A DNA stretch of 64,000 nt from Flavobacterium aquariorum (GTDB taxonomy: Bacteria; Bacteroidota; Bacteroidia; Flavobacteriales; Flavobacteriaceae), in the NCBI RefSeq assembly GCF_003254745.1, contig NZ_QKXH01000002.1:248001-312000 (forward strand), given 5' to 3'. Numbering within the stretch: position 1 is the stretch's first letter; every line of letters begins with the position of its first letter. Shown piece by piece: positions 18,772-27,897 of this stretch. A program made the position numbers and the translations under genes. The notes beneath the pieces are model-generated. The model was not told the DNA's origin and made no database searches. It saw nothing but the letters and a program-made list of their open reading frames with translations.

Positions 18772-19098
18772 ATCACTATTTTTTCTTCGTGATTAAAATC
18801 TAAGACCAAATCATTGCTGTATTATTTGTAGCAAGCCACTTGGCCTTTATATAAAAAACTGATATTATGTATTTTACAAAAATAGTATCAGAGAAAAACT
18901 AAAACAAAACGGTGATTAATAATTTAAAATCAGCACTATTTTGTAACTTTATAAACCCAATTATTTTCCTAAAAATTATCTTTTTATTTCAAAAAACAGA
19001 AGTAGTAATTCATTTTTTAAATCTGCTAATCTCTCTTTAATAAATATTTTTTTGCCCTTTAAATAGTAAAGTTCATTTTAATTTTAAAAAACAAAGTC
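18772..19098. other. Intergenic region
   Basis: This 327-bp AT-rich stretch between the terminator and the next plus-strand gene holds no gene, repeat or clear promoter box. Confidence 0.45.
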
Positions 19099-19509
19099 AT
19101 GAAAAAACAAACCGGCATTTGGATTGATTCATCAAAAGCAATTATTGTTACTCTTGATGGTGGAAAACAAAGGATATCAAAAATCGAATCTGATTTAGAA
19201 AATAAAATATACCATGAAAAGGAGGGAAACAAAGGAACCTTTAGCGGAAGTCACCACAGTAATAACGAAAATAAATTTGAAGAACGACGAAAAAACGAAA
19301 CAAATCATTTCTTAAAAAACATTCTATCGCATATCAAATTAGTCGATGAGCTTTATATTTTTGGCCCTGGCGAAACAAAAATAAAATTAGAACAAAAAAT
19401 AAATACCGATAAATCATTCGATGCAAACAAACTAAAATTAGTTGAACCGGCAGAAAACAACATGACCACTAATCAAATAGTAGCCAAAATAAAAAAATTC
19501 TATCATTAA
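19099..19509 (+). CDS. Small soluble protein resembling eRF1/Pelota-like (host-attachment type) domains
   Basis: This 136-residue soluble protein begins TGIWIDSSKAIIV and has VDELYIFGPGETKIKLEQ near the middle to C-terminal part. That alternation of a beta strand with 'WID..KA' and a later 'FGPGE.K..LE' resembles stand-alone eRF1 domain 3-like proteins found in many bacteria. It has no signal peptide and no obvious catalytic motif. It is close upstream of fumC (71 bp) on the same strand and may share a transcript. The family assignment rests on remembered pattern and needs a profile search. I make no functional claim. Confidence 0.6.
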   Translation: MKKQTGIWIDSSKAIIVTLDGGKQRISKIESDLENKIYHEKEGNKGTFSGSHHSNNENKFEERRKNETNHFLKNILSHIKLVDELYIFGPGETKIKLEQKINTDKSFDANKLKLVEPAENNMTTNQIVAKIKKFYH

Positions 19510-19580
19510 AAAAAAGGAGTATATTTATTACATCTTGGGAATAACCCCATTATTCAATTCAATATTAATGAACAATAAAA

Positions 19581-20966
19581 ATGAAATATAGGATCGAAAA
19601 AGACACAATGGGTGAAGTGCAGGTACCCGCTGACAGATATTGGGGAGCACAAACCGAACGTTCCCGAAACAACTTCAAAATTGGTTCACCGGCATCTATG
19701 CCAAAAGCCATTATTGAAGGCTTTGCCTATCTCAAAAAAGCTGCTGCCTATACCAATTGCGAGTTGGGTGTGTTACATGTTGAGAAAAGGGATTATATTG
19801 CTTTGGTATGTGATGAAATTCTTGCGGGACGACTTTCAGATGAATTTCCACTTGTGATTTGGCAAACTGGCTCTGGTACACAAAGCAATATGAACGTTAA
19901 CGAAGTAATTGCCAATCGCGCTCAGGTGCTGAAAAGATTAAGTATTACGGAAGACAAACCTTTTATAAAGGCCAATGACGATGTCAATAAATCACAATCT
20001 TCCAATGATACTTTTCCAACCGCAATGCATATTGCAGCCTACAAAACAGTAGCGGAAAATACCATTCCGAATATCGAAAAATTAAGAGATACACTTCAGA
20101 AAAAGGCAAAACAATTTCAATTCGTAGTCAAAATTGGCCGTACACATTTGATGGATGCCACTCCCCTTACTTTGGGACAAGAAATTTCGGGCTATGTGAC
20201 ACAATTGGATAATGGCCTGAAAGCAGTTAAGAACACTTTGGAACACTTATCCCAAATCGCATTGGGAGGAACCGCTGTAGGTACAGGATTGAATACCCCA
20301 AAAGGCTATGACATAAAAGTTGCCGAATATATCGCCCAATTTACGGGCCATCCTTTTGTCACTGCACCAAATAAGTTTGAAGCGCTGGCTGCCCACGATG
20401 CAATTGTAGAAACCCATGGTGCACTCAAACAACTGGCTGTTTCTTTGAATAAAATAGCCAATGATATCCGAATGCTGGCTTCGGGTCCACGTTCAGGAAT
20501 TGGTGAAATACTGATTCCGGAAAACGAACCTGGTTCTTCTATCATGCCCGGAAAAGTAAACCCAACACAATGCGAAGCACTGACCATGGTTTGTGCCCAA
20601 GTGATAGGAAATGACATGGCAATTACCGTTGGCGGTATGCAAGGTCAATATGAATTGAATGTATTTAAACCGATGATGGCTGCCAACTTTCTGCAATCGG
20701 CCGAATTACTTGGTGATGCTTGCCACTCATTCGATATACATTGTGCTCAAGGAATTGAACCCAACTACAAACGTATTAAAGAATTAGTCAACAATTCGTT
20801 GATGCTTGTTACGGCTCTAAATACTAAAATTGGCTATTATAAATCGGCTGAAATTGCCCAAACGGCACATAAAAATGGCACTAGCCTTAAAGAAGAAGCT
20901 GTAAGGCTAGGGTATGTAACTCCCGAAGAATTTGATGAATGGGTAAAACCGGAGGATATGGTTTGA
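19581..20966 (+). CDS. fumC: Class II fumarate hydratase
   Basis: This 461-residue TCA-cycle enzyme interconverts fumarate and malate. The superfamily signature [10 protein letters not shown] starts near residue 317, the catalytic-site histidine is in [10 protein letters not shown] (H188), and the N-terminus [20 protein letters not shown] is diagnostic of FumC rather than aspartase or argininosuccinate lyase. The length is standard. The iron-sulfur-free class II enzyme is oxygen-stable. A bidirectional-looking hairpin follows about 100 bp downstream. Confidence 0.95.
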   Translation: MKYRIEKDTMGEVQVPADRYWGAQTERSRNNFKIGSPASMPKAIIEGFAYLKKAAAYTNCELGVLHVEKRDYIALVCDEILAGRLSDEFPLVIWQTGSGTQSNMNVNEVIANRAQVLKRLSITEDKPFIKANDDVNKSQSSNDTFPTAMHIAAYKTVAENTIPNIEKLRDTLQKKAKQFQFVVKIGRTHLMDATPLTLGQEISGYVTQLDNGLKAVKNTLEHLSQIALGGTAVGTGLNTPKGYDIKVAEYIAQFTGHPFVTAPNKFEALAAHDAIVETHGALKQLAVSLNKIANDIRMLASGPRSGIGEILIPENEPGSSIMPGKVNPTQCEALTMVCAQVIGNDMAITVGGMQGQYELNVFKPMMAANFLQSAELLGDACHSFDIHCAQGIEPNYKRIKELVNNSLMLVTALNTKIGYYKSAEIAQTAHKNGTSLKEEAVRLGYVTPEEFDEWVKPEDMV

Positions 20967-21070
20967 GAAGAATTTTAGATTACAGATTTTAGAATTCAGA
21001 AATTTGAAAAATGAATCCAAAGACCTATCAATTATTTACCGAAATCCTGTCATTTAAGCCTTATAACTGA

Positions 21071-21102
21071 AAAACCTGCAAATTGACAATTTTGCAGGTT
21101 TT
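21071..21102. terminator. Hairpin terminator between convergent genes
   Basis: AAAACCTGCAAATTG pairs with CAATTTTGCAGGTTTT across a one-base loop, with a single bulged A. A-rich and T-rich sides suit termination from both strands, and the site sits between fumC and the convergent dehydrogenase gene. Confidence 0.65.
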
Positions 21103-21139
21103 CCTATTCCAATTATATTTTGGGAATTAGTCCTTAACT

Positions 21140-22342
21140 TTATTTTCCATCAACGTAATCCTGTAAATAACTAAAACGCTCGGTTAGTTTTCCGTTTTCG
21201 GTTATTTTAGCTCGTTTTAGGATACCGTCTTTGTCTCCGTTAAAAAAGGCAGGAATAACGTGCTCCGAAAACATTTCACCAAAACCTTCGCTGGCATCTT
21301 TAGGCAATTCACAAGGCAAATTATCAACGGCCATTACTACAATCGCTGCGGGATGAAAAACATCTACCTCTTTGTTTTCGCTAGGCAAGTAACCATATAA
21401 AGGTTCTGCAATGGTCGAAGAACGCAACGTACAGGCGACAGGTCCGTTTACATCACAGGAAATATCAGCCACAACTTTTATCTTGCAATCATTGGCCTGA
21501 AGCATTTCTCGACTCAAGATTACAGGAGCACCATTGCCATAAAAATGACCCGCAATGTAAATATCTGAAACTTTGGTAAATCGTTCAAAATCGGAAACAT
21601 ATTCCGATGGATTTTCGTGAAAATCAGTATAATCGAGTACTTGACCGTCTTTTCTTTTATTATAATCCAACACATCTATTTGAGTGTACACTGCTTGGGT
21701 GTAATTTTTAGTCAAATAATTGTCTGGTGTGACTTCCTTGATTTTCATGGCATCCAAAATTTCTTTGGCACCATTCCCAACTTTTCCGGTTCCTGTTACC
21801 ACAATTTTTAAAGGAGGCAAAACCAATCTTCTTAAATGGGCTATCAATGCATCTTTGCCCGAAAGTGTTTCGGCTTTTGGCATTTTAAACAATTCAAATT
21901 TTAAACCGAACGCCCGAAAAGCATTGTAAGTACCTACAATTCCAGCATATCTTCCAAAACCGATTAATCTACGATTGTGCGAATCTATAATGGTTTCATG
22001 GTCATACAAGTCAATGTTTTTTTCCAAAATAGCTTGCAATAACTTTCTGTTATACGGTTGTTTTTTTATTGTATGCGAAAAAAAGAAATAGGCTTTATTA
22101 GGAATCAAGTTCTCAACCGGTACTTCTTTTACCCCAAAAAGAACATCACAATCACTTACATCATTGGTAACTTCAATTCCCATACTTTGGTATTGAACAT
22201 CGGTAAAAATACGAATATCAGAACTTTCTACTTTTATAATACAATCATGATACAGTTGCTTTATTTTTGCCAATTCATTGGGTGAGAAAACAACTCTTCT
22301 ATCGGGTGGATTTTTTCTTTCTTTTATGATTCCAAACTTCAT
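21140..22342 (-). CDS. Alanine dehydrogenase/saccharopine dehydrogenase-like NAD(P)-binding protein
   Basis: This 400-residue protein's N-terminal half resembles the AlaDH/PNT N-terminal domain (MKFGIIKERKNPPDRRVVFS). A Rossmann nucleotide-binding site follows at IVVTGTGKVGNGAKEIL, near residue 186. VADISCDVNGPVACTLRSST resembles the substrate-binding segment of eukaryotic-type saccharopine dehydrogenase (lysine-forming). Bacteroidota often carry this protein annotated either way. The reaction is probably oxidoreduction of an amino-acid adduct, but alanine, lysine and glutamate cannot be told apart here. It stands alone, convergent with fumC. Confidence 0.75.
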   Translation of the reverse strand: MKFGIIKERKNPPDRRVVFSPNELAKIKQLYHDCIIKVESSDIRIFTDVQYQSMGIEVTNDVSDCDVLFGVKEVPVENLIPNKAYFFFSHTIKKQPYNRKLLQAILEKNIDLYDHETIIDSHNRRLIGFGRYAGIVGTYNAFRAFGLKFELFKMPKAETLSGKDALIAHLRRLVLPPLKIVVTGTGKVGNGAKEILDAMKIKEVTPDNYLTKNYTQAVYTQIDVLDYNKRKDGQVLDYTDFHENPSEYVSDFERFTKVSDIYIAGHFYGNGAPVILSREMLQANDCKIKVVADISCDVNGPVACTLRSSTIAEPLYGYLPSENKEVDVFHPAAIVVMAVDNLPCELPKDASEGFGEMFSEHVIPAFFNGDKDGILKRAKITENGKLTERFSYLQDYVDGK

Positions 22343-22750
22343 TTCAATTATTTTAAAAATAATAAATATAACTTTATTTACTTAATTTGTTACAAACATA
22401 ACAATTTATTTTAAAAACAAAATATATTTATATGATTAATTACAAAAGTCAATAAAAGTAGTCTAAACATTCCGTTTGGACAAAGTCGTTGCCTAATTAA
22501 GTCCCTTTTACGGTAAATTCTTTTGTTACTAGTACAATATTTCACCCCAATAGATACTATTGCCAACTACTTTCCATTCTCTTATCAAGAATAATGCTAT
22601 TAAATTCCAGTCAATAACTAAATAGAATTTATTATCTTATTCTGAGCATCAGCCAAATAAAAATTGCTTTCAAAAAAAAGTTAAATTTTGAAAAAAACTA
22701 TAAACCAAAAGTATTTGTTTCTATATATTTGCTTTTTTAGTACCACGAAA
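22343..22750. other. Intergenic region, divergent promoters
   Basis: About 400 AT-rich bases lie between the minus-strand dehydrogenase and the plus-strand serine hydrolase. I see no gene, RNA fold or significant repeat. Confidence 0.45.
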
Positions 22751-23959
22751 ATGAATTATACAAAAAAGGCAATTATACTAAATTTACTGCTCCTAAACGT
22801 AGTAGTGAGCTCCTGTAAAAAAGAAACCAAACAGATAGAAAAAGCGGAAATAAAAGATGCCGATCTTCCGAAAAACGTATTGCCAAAAATGAAACCTTTG
22901 GTTAATGAAACGCCTAAACTCACCGCAGATTACATAGCAGAAAAGCATAGACAAATAGATTCTTTTTACAAGAAAAATTGGCCTAATAATAGTATGAATG
23001 GTGGTTTTCTTGTGGCTAAAAATGGGCAGATTATATACGAAAAATATGAAGGTTATGCCAACCTAAGGGACAAAACTCCCATAACGAGCACCACTCCTAT
23101 TCATATCGCATCAGTGAGTAAAGTACTTACAGCTACGGCTGTTCTAAAATTAGTCAATGCCAAAAGAATAGACTTGGATCAAAAAGTGACTGATTTCCTT
23201 AAAGAGTTTCCCTATCCGGATGTTACGGTAAGAATGTTATTGGATCACAGAAGCGGAATGCGTAGTTATGCCTATTTTACGGATCGCGACAAAAGTGTTT
23301 GGGACAGGCACAACACGCTCACTAACCAGGATATTTTGACCATCATGGGGACCAAAAATATTGCTTTGGAGCAAAGAACGGGTACTCGATTTGCTTATTG
23401 CAATACTAATTATGCGATGCTGGCTTTAATTATCGAAAAAGTAACCAAGATGTCCTACAGAGATGCAATGGCTGAAATCATTTTCAAACCATTGGGTATG
23501 ACCAACACTTTTGTACTGGATTTTGACAAGGACAAACATAATGTGGCTCCTTCCTACAAAGCCAACAGGGTCGAAATTGGCATTGATTATCTTGACAAAA
23601 TTTATGGTGACAAGAACATCTACTCCACCCCCCGCGACTTATTGAAATTTGACAGAGCAAGGAATTCGCCCTACTTTTTGGAACCAGAACTTTTGGCACA
23701 AGTGTATACTGGATACAGCAATGAGCGAAAAGGTACCAAAAATTACGGATTGGGTATTCGAATGATTAATTGGGAAAATGGCAAAAATTTCTATTTCCAT
23801 AACGGATGGTGGCATGGTTTTACATCTTCGTACATTCCTTTAAAAGACGAAAATGTCACTATAATTGCGTTGTCCAATAAATTTACAAGGAACACTTATG
23901 CGGTTCGAAAACTATCTGTAATATTTGGTGATTATCCCTTTAAAGTGGCAGATGAATAG
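22751..23959 (+). CDS. Beta-lactamase-fold serine hydrolase (class C/PBP4-like), lipoprotein
   Basis: This 402-residue protein is counted from the ATG at 22751; an upstream TTG at 22688 would only prepend 21 residues before the signal sequence and is less likely. The lipobox VVSSC (C22) predicts an outer-envelope lipoprotein. The active-site motif SVSK (S121, K124) and Y216-x-N218 in FAYCNTNY match the beta-lactamase/D-alanyl carboxypeptidase superfamily. HNGWWHG near the C-terminus is the HxG-type third motif. These proteins are esterases, peptidases or penicillin-binding relatives; true lactamase activity should not be assumed. No operon partner. Confidence 0.87.
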   Translation: MNYTKKAIILNLLLLNVVVSSCKKETKQIEKAEIKDADLPKNVLPKMKPLVNETPKLTADYIAEKHRQIDSFYKKNWPNNSMNGGFLVAKNGQIIYEKYEGYANLRDKTPITSTTPIHIASVSKVLTATAVLKLVNAKRIDLDQKVTDFLKEFPYPDVTVRMLLDHRSGMRSYAYFTDRDKSVWDRHNTLTNQDILTIMGTKNIALEQRTGTRFAYCNTNYAMLALIIEKVTKMSYRDAMAEIIFKPLGMTNTFVLDFDKDKHNVAPSYKANRVEIGIDYLDKIYGDKNIYSTPRDLLKFDRARNSPYFLEPELLAQVYTGYSNERKGTKNYGLGIRMINWENGKNFYFHNGWWHGFTSSYIPLKDENVTIIALSNKFTRNTYAVRKLSVIFGDYPFKVADE

Positions 23960-24054
23960 ATTGCAGACGACAAAATTCGGATATTAGAATATTGATTTTG
24001 GAAAACAGAAATTAAATTTTAGATTTGTTATTAATATTGATATTGAACTTACCA

Positions 24055-24085
24055 TTGACTTTGCCAATAAATTAAACTATCTTTG
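24055..24085 (+). promoter_or_regulatory. Bacteroidota-type promoter of ssrA
   Basis: TTG at 24055-24057 and TATCTTTG at 24078-24085 are separated by 20 bp. This fits the TTG/TAnnTTTG promoter consensus of Bacteroidota, about 40 bp before the mature tmRNA 5' end. Confidence 0.7.
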
Positions 24086-24124
24086 CACAAGATTTAACCT
24101 GCACTCTTAAATCTAAAATAAAAT

Positions 24125-24518
24125 GGGGTCGACTGGTTTTGACAGCAAGTCGAATTGGAAAGTAAGCACGTCGAGAACTGGGACAATTCTCGTAAATAAA
24201 AGGTCTCAAACATTTTACACGGCGAAGGAAACTACGCTCTTGCTGCATAATCTGAATCATAGTAAGATTAGCCTCGTCCTACCAGGTAGGAAAGCAGGAT
24301 TCATCTCGAAAGCTTTGGTTTATAGCGGTCGATAAAGATGAATCGTAAATTTAAACCTAGATTTCCACAAGCTTCGGGTGGATTTCGAAACTAAAGAAGC
24401 TAAGCAAAGAGCGGTTGTTCCTGACCTAACTCCAAGTCGAAAATTAATTCAGGAAATAAACGTGTAGAAAGCTCTTTAGTTGCTTGTTTGGACCCGGGTT
24501 CGATTCCCGGCGATTCCA
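24125..24518 (+). ncRNA. ssrA: Transfer-messenger RNA (tmRNA)
   Basis: This RNA rescues stalled ribosomes by acting as tRNA and then mRNA. The 5' end GGGGTCGACTGGTTTTGAC and the 3' end form the tRNA-like acceptor: GGGGTCG (24125-24131) pairs with CGATTCC (24511-24517), with discriminator A at 24518. The T arm GGGTTCGATTCCC is just before it. CCA is not encoded. The tag frame starts at GGC 24221 and ends at TAA 24248-24250, reading GEGNYALAA, possibly after the alanine charged on the tRNA. The YALAA end is the proteolysis signal. A strong terminator follows. Protein-like open frames in this stretch are not genes. Confidence 0.96.
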
Positions 24519-24624
24519 CAAATTCATTTTCAAATGAATCCCACATCAAAGGAAATTTTTCTTCCTAACAAATGAAAAAGTGGGTTCCTGACATCCAAAA
24601 TTTAAATACTTTTTGGAAGAAATC

Positions 24625-24664
24625 AAAAGCCTGTAAATCTTAGGATTTACAGGCTTTTTTGTTT
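24625..24664 (+). terminator. Rho-independent terminator of ssrA
   Basis: A perfect 15-bp stem (AAAAGCCTGTAAATC with its complement) surrounds a TTAG loop and is followed by a run of six or more T. It lies about 105 bp after the mature tmRNA end. Confidence 0.85.
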
Positions 24665-24814
24665 TTACTGCTCACAAAATCCATCAAAATAATAAGCACA
24701 GGATAGAAATACTATTATCAAAAGAATAAAAAGATTGGAAGACCACAGTCTTTTTTAAAATAAGTTGGAGGCATATTTTTTTTTATTTAAGCCTCAAATA
24801 ATTAAAGCAAACTG

Positions 24815-24866
24815 CCTTTATAAAAGGTTTGATTTTTAGTGCTTAAAATCAGTTTTTTTATAAAGG
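24815..24866. terminator. Imperfect inverted repeat downstream of the OmpA-like gene, possible terminator
   Basis: Arms of 23 bp share the outer CCTTTATAAAA/TTTTATAAAGG and the inner GATTTT/AAAATC, with wobble pairs between. It lies just past the stop of the minus-strand OmpA-family gene. The T run is weak, so termination is uncertain. Confidence 0.5.
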
Positions 24867-24883
24867 AAGCCTTGTACGTTTTA

Positions 24884-26821
24884 TTATTTCACTATAATAA
24901 ATTCGCTTCTTCTGTTGACTTGATGTTCAGCTTCCGAACATGTAACGCCATCCGAACATTTATTAAGCAGCTGAGACTCTCCATATCCTTTTGCTGTCAA
25001 ACGCTTTTTGTCAATTCCATTTTTTACTAACCATGCCATTGTTGATTTTGCTCTTCGATCAGACAATTTTTTATTATAATCAGCACTATTTCTGCAATCA
25101 GTATGAGAACGAATATCGACTTTTATGTTTGGATTTTGTTGCATTACGTCCAAAATTTTAGCTAATTCTATAGCTGCATCAGGTCGAATGTTAGATTTAT
25201 TCAAATCAAATAGAATTGTCTTTAATTCCAATACGATTGCTAAATCATCACCTATTTTCAATTCCTTAACTGATTTATCCAACATCAATGGCACAAATGT
25301 TGTTCCGGATTCACCTGCAATAACAACTGGCACTTCAATAGTGTTGTAGGCTTCTTTTTCTGCTTTAATGTAATATTTGGTATTACATCCAACTGGTCCA
25401 AAATTAAATTCTCCCTTGTTATCAGCCATGACTACTTTTAGCATTTTATACTCGCTGTCAAACAAAGTTACTTTTGACCCATCAAGTGATATTCCTGATG
25501 CTTTATCGGTTACTTTTCCGGCTAAAAATTGTTCGCAGGGATATTGAATTTTTTTAAGTTCTTTGAACTTATAAATGTCATCATTACCTACGCCTCCGTC
25601 TCTATTCGAGGTAAAATAACCAAGTCGTGTAGCCGTATTAATTAAGAAACCAAAATCATCTTTGGAACTATTCAATGTTTCGCCCACATTTAGTACTTTT
25701 TTATACCACTTCTCATTTTCTACTTTATAAACAAACACATCTAATCCACCTAACCCTGGATGTCCATCTGAAGCGAAATAAAGTTCATTGTCTTCTGTCA
25801 TGAAAGGAAATGTTTCTCTCCCTTCCGTATTAATAATATCACCTAAATTCTCGGGTGTGCCAAAACTGCCATCTAAATTAATAGCGACTTTAAAAATATC
25901 CGATTGTCCTAATGTCCCTGGCATGTCAGATGCAAAATATAAATATTTTTCATCTGGACTTAAAGCAGGATGTGCCACATTGTAATTGTTACTGTTAAAT
26001 GGCAATTCCGTTATATTATCCCAAGTCCCTTTCTTTAATGTTGCTCTATATATTTTCAGTAATATTGTTCCGTCTTTATCTTTTCCTTTTTTTTCTAAAT
26101 AATTGTTTCTGGTAAAATAAACCGTTTCGCCATTTTTTGTAAAAACAGCCGTTGATTCATTGTATTTGGAGTTAATATTTCCAGAAATATGTTCAGCTGT
26201 AGAGAGTGTTCCATACTCATTTTTATCGGCCATATAAAGGTTTGTGTAACCTTCACCTGTCCAAGAATCCTTTCTTTCGTAAACATTTCCATTGGGTCTG
26301 GAAGAACTAAAAACTACTTTGTCTCCAAAAAACGAACTACCAAAATCAGAATATTCGGTATTGATTCCAGCATTTTCTATAGTATATCGTCCAGAATTTT
26401 TCTTGATTATAGCCAAATAGTCTTTTTGTTCAATCGCTAATTTTGCTCTTCGGTCATTAGCATTCATTTGACTGAATTTTGCCATCATTTGGTCGGCAGT
26501 ATCATATTCTTTAACTGCTTTTAAGGATTGTGCATAACGATAATAATATTCTGGACTTAAATCGGGAGTCAAAGAATGTAATTCGCCATACCACTTGGCG
26601 GCATTCTGCAAATCTGCTTTAAAATAATAGGAGTTTCCTAATTTTTCGAGCATATCTGCTGATTTGTATCCTTTCTCAAATAGTCGTTCATACGTTTTTA
26701 TGGCATCAACATAGGCAAATTGATCGTATTCTTTATCACCTTTGGCTAAACTTGACTTTTGCGAATATATATTTATCACACTAATGATAAACACTATAAA
26801 ATAGGTAGTTATTTTTTTCAT
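24884..26821 (-). CDS. OmpA-family outer membrane protein with TPR and PD40 repeats (PorE-like, T9SS-associated)
   Basis: This protein has 645 residues from the ATG at 26821, chosen because it starts a clear signal peptide (MKKITTYFIV...IYSQ); a start at 26905 would add 28 residues of untypical sequence. Domains in order: TPR-like helices (about 20-125); PD40/WD40-like propeller blades with ALSPDEKYLYFAS and TEDNELYFASDG; a carboxypeptidase-regulatory-like fold; and a C-terminal OmpA peptidoglycan-binding domain (ILFDLNKSNIRPDA, DIRSHTDCRNSADYN, LSDRRA). It follows the PorP/SprF-like and giant adhesin genes on the same strand. Known type IX systems pair such OmpA proteins with PorP/SprF proteins, so it probably anchors adhesin secretion or attachment to peptidoglycan. 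Confidence 0.88.
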   Translation of the reverse strand: MKKITTYFIVFIISVINIYSQKSSLAKGDKEYDQFAYVDAIKTYERLFEKGYKSADMLEKLGNSYYFKADLQNAAKWYGELHSLTPDLSPEYYYRYAQSLKAVKEYDTADQMMAKFSQMNANDRRAKLAIEQKDYLAIIKKNSGRYTIENAGINTEYSDFGSSFFGDKVVFSSSRPNGNVYERKDSWTGEGYTNLYMADKNEYGTLSTAEHISGNINSKYNESTAVFTKNGETVYFTRNNYLEKKGKDKDGTILLKIYRATLKKGTWDNITELPFNSNNYNVAHPALSPDEKYLYFASDMPGTLGQSDIFKVAINLDGSFGTPENLGDIINTEGRETFPFMTEDNELYFASDGHPGLGGLDVFVYKVENEKWYKKVLNVGETLNSSKDDFGFLINTATRLGYFTSNRDGGVGNDDIYKFKELKKIQYPCEQFLAGKVTDKASGISLDGSKVTLFDSEYKMLKVVMADNKGEFNFGPVGCNTKYYIKAEKEAYNTIEVPVVIAGESGTTFVPLMLDKSVKELKIGDDLAIVLELKTILFDLNKSNIRPDAAIELAKILDVMQQNPNIKVDIRSHTDCRNSADYNKKLSDRRAKSTMAWLVKNGIDKKRLTAKGYGESQLLNKCSDGVTCSEAEHQVNRRSEFIIVK

Positions 26822-26926
26822 ATGTAGATAATATTTGTTTTTTATAAGAATATGTACTTCACATATCTTCATTGGTGTTTGCGACCAATTTTCGGTCATG
26901 CTCATTTCATAATTATCTCTTTTTTT

Positions 26927-27835
26927 TTAGAAAAATCTCGGTGATACAACTCTCTCATGTTTTTTCAACAACTCAAATCGCAAAAATATTTCATGCGAGC
27001 CCGAATTATAATTGGTTAATTTGGTGGTTTCTAAATCATATCCATACCCAATATACAACCCCTGACTGACTTGAAAACCGGCCATAAAACTCACAGCAGC
27101 ATCCCACCTCCATGCAGCACCCAAAACAAATTTTTCATTGAATAAAAAATTAGCGGATAAATCCACTTGCAATGGAGATCCCACCGTTGTTTTACACATA
27201 AAGGCAGGTTTAAATTGAATACTGGAACTTAAATCGAAAACATAACCTCCTATGAAATAGTAGTGCATACGCTCTATGGACGTTGCCATGGCATTATCGC
27301 TATAAAGATCCGTTTCCAAAAAATTAGGAACTGATAATCCTAAATAAAGCTTGTCTGAGTAAAAATAAACCCCAGCACCAATATTAGGCGAAAATTCATT
27401 GTCAATATTATTTTGAAATTTAGGGTCATTCAGATTGTACCGATTTAGTTTTGTATAATCGACATTCAACAAATGGACTGTTCCTTTCAGTCCTGCTGAC
27501 AATCTATATACATTGGAAGTTTGAATGGTATAGGATACATCAGCCGAAATTGAAGACTCGTTTGATGCTCCTATTCTGTCATTTACAAAAGACAAACCAA
27601 TACCAATATTTGAATTTTGAATTGGAGAATTTACAGAAAGCGTATTAGTCACCGGAGCTCCATCCAGTCCAACCCATTGGGTTCTATGCAAACCAAAAAT
27701 GCTTGTCACTCCGCGACTGCCCGCGTACGCTGGATTGATATTAATTGTATTATACATGTAATTTGTATATTGAGCGTCTTGTTGTGCATATATCGATATA
27801 TTCACTAACAATAAAATAATTACTAGGTTTTTCAT
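26927..27835 (-). CDS. PorP/SprF-family type IX secretion membrane protein
   Basis: This 302-residue protein has a signal peptide (MKNLVIILLLVNISIYAQ). The diagnostic opening YTNYMYNTININPAYAGSRG and the later HRTQWVGLDGAPVTN are typical of the PorP/SprF family, which forms outer-membrane barrels. In Flavobacterium johnsoniae, SprF-like proteins are needed to secrete partner proteins bearing type B C-terminal domains, and they are usually encoded next to that partner. Here the partner would be the large adhesin immediately upstream on the same strand. It is 62 bp past the adhesin stop and about 105 bp before the OmpA gene. Confidence 0.92.
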   Translation of the reverse strand: MKNLVIILLLVNISIYAQQDAQYTNYMYNTININPAYAGSRGVTSIFGLHRTQWVGLDGAPVTNTLSVNSPIQNSNIGIGLSFVNDRIGASNESSISADVSYTIQTSNVYRLSAGLKGTVHLLNVDYTKLNRYNLNDPKFQNNIDNEFSPNIGAGVYFYSDKLYLGLSVPNFLETDLYSDNAMATSIERMHYYFIGGYVFDLSSSIQFKPAFMCKTTVGSPLQVDLSANFLFNEKFVLGAAWRWDAAVSFMAGFQVSQGLYIGYGYDLETTKLTNYNSGSHEIFLRFELLKKHERVVSPRFF

Positions 27836-27897
27836 ATGTAGATATTTATTGTTTTTTTATCTGAAGAAATAATAATGATGACTCGAAAATTTTTAAA

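Noticed and set aside
22751-23959. Antibiotic-resistance beta-lactamase
   Set aside because: The motifs show only the superfamily; the lipoprotein anchor and lone setting fit the many non-lactamase members.
24072-24335. Open frames on both strands over the tmRNA
   Set aside because: The stretch has the paired acceptor stem, T arm and tag frame of ssrA; the proteins have no recognisable features.
26822-26905. Upstream start of the OmpA-family protein
   Set aside because: A perfect signal peptide begins at the ATG at 26821; the extra residues would block it.
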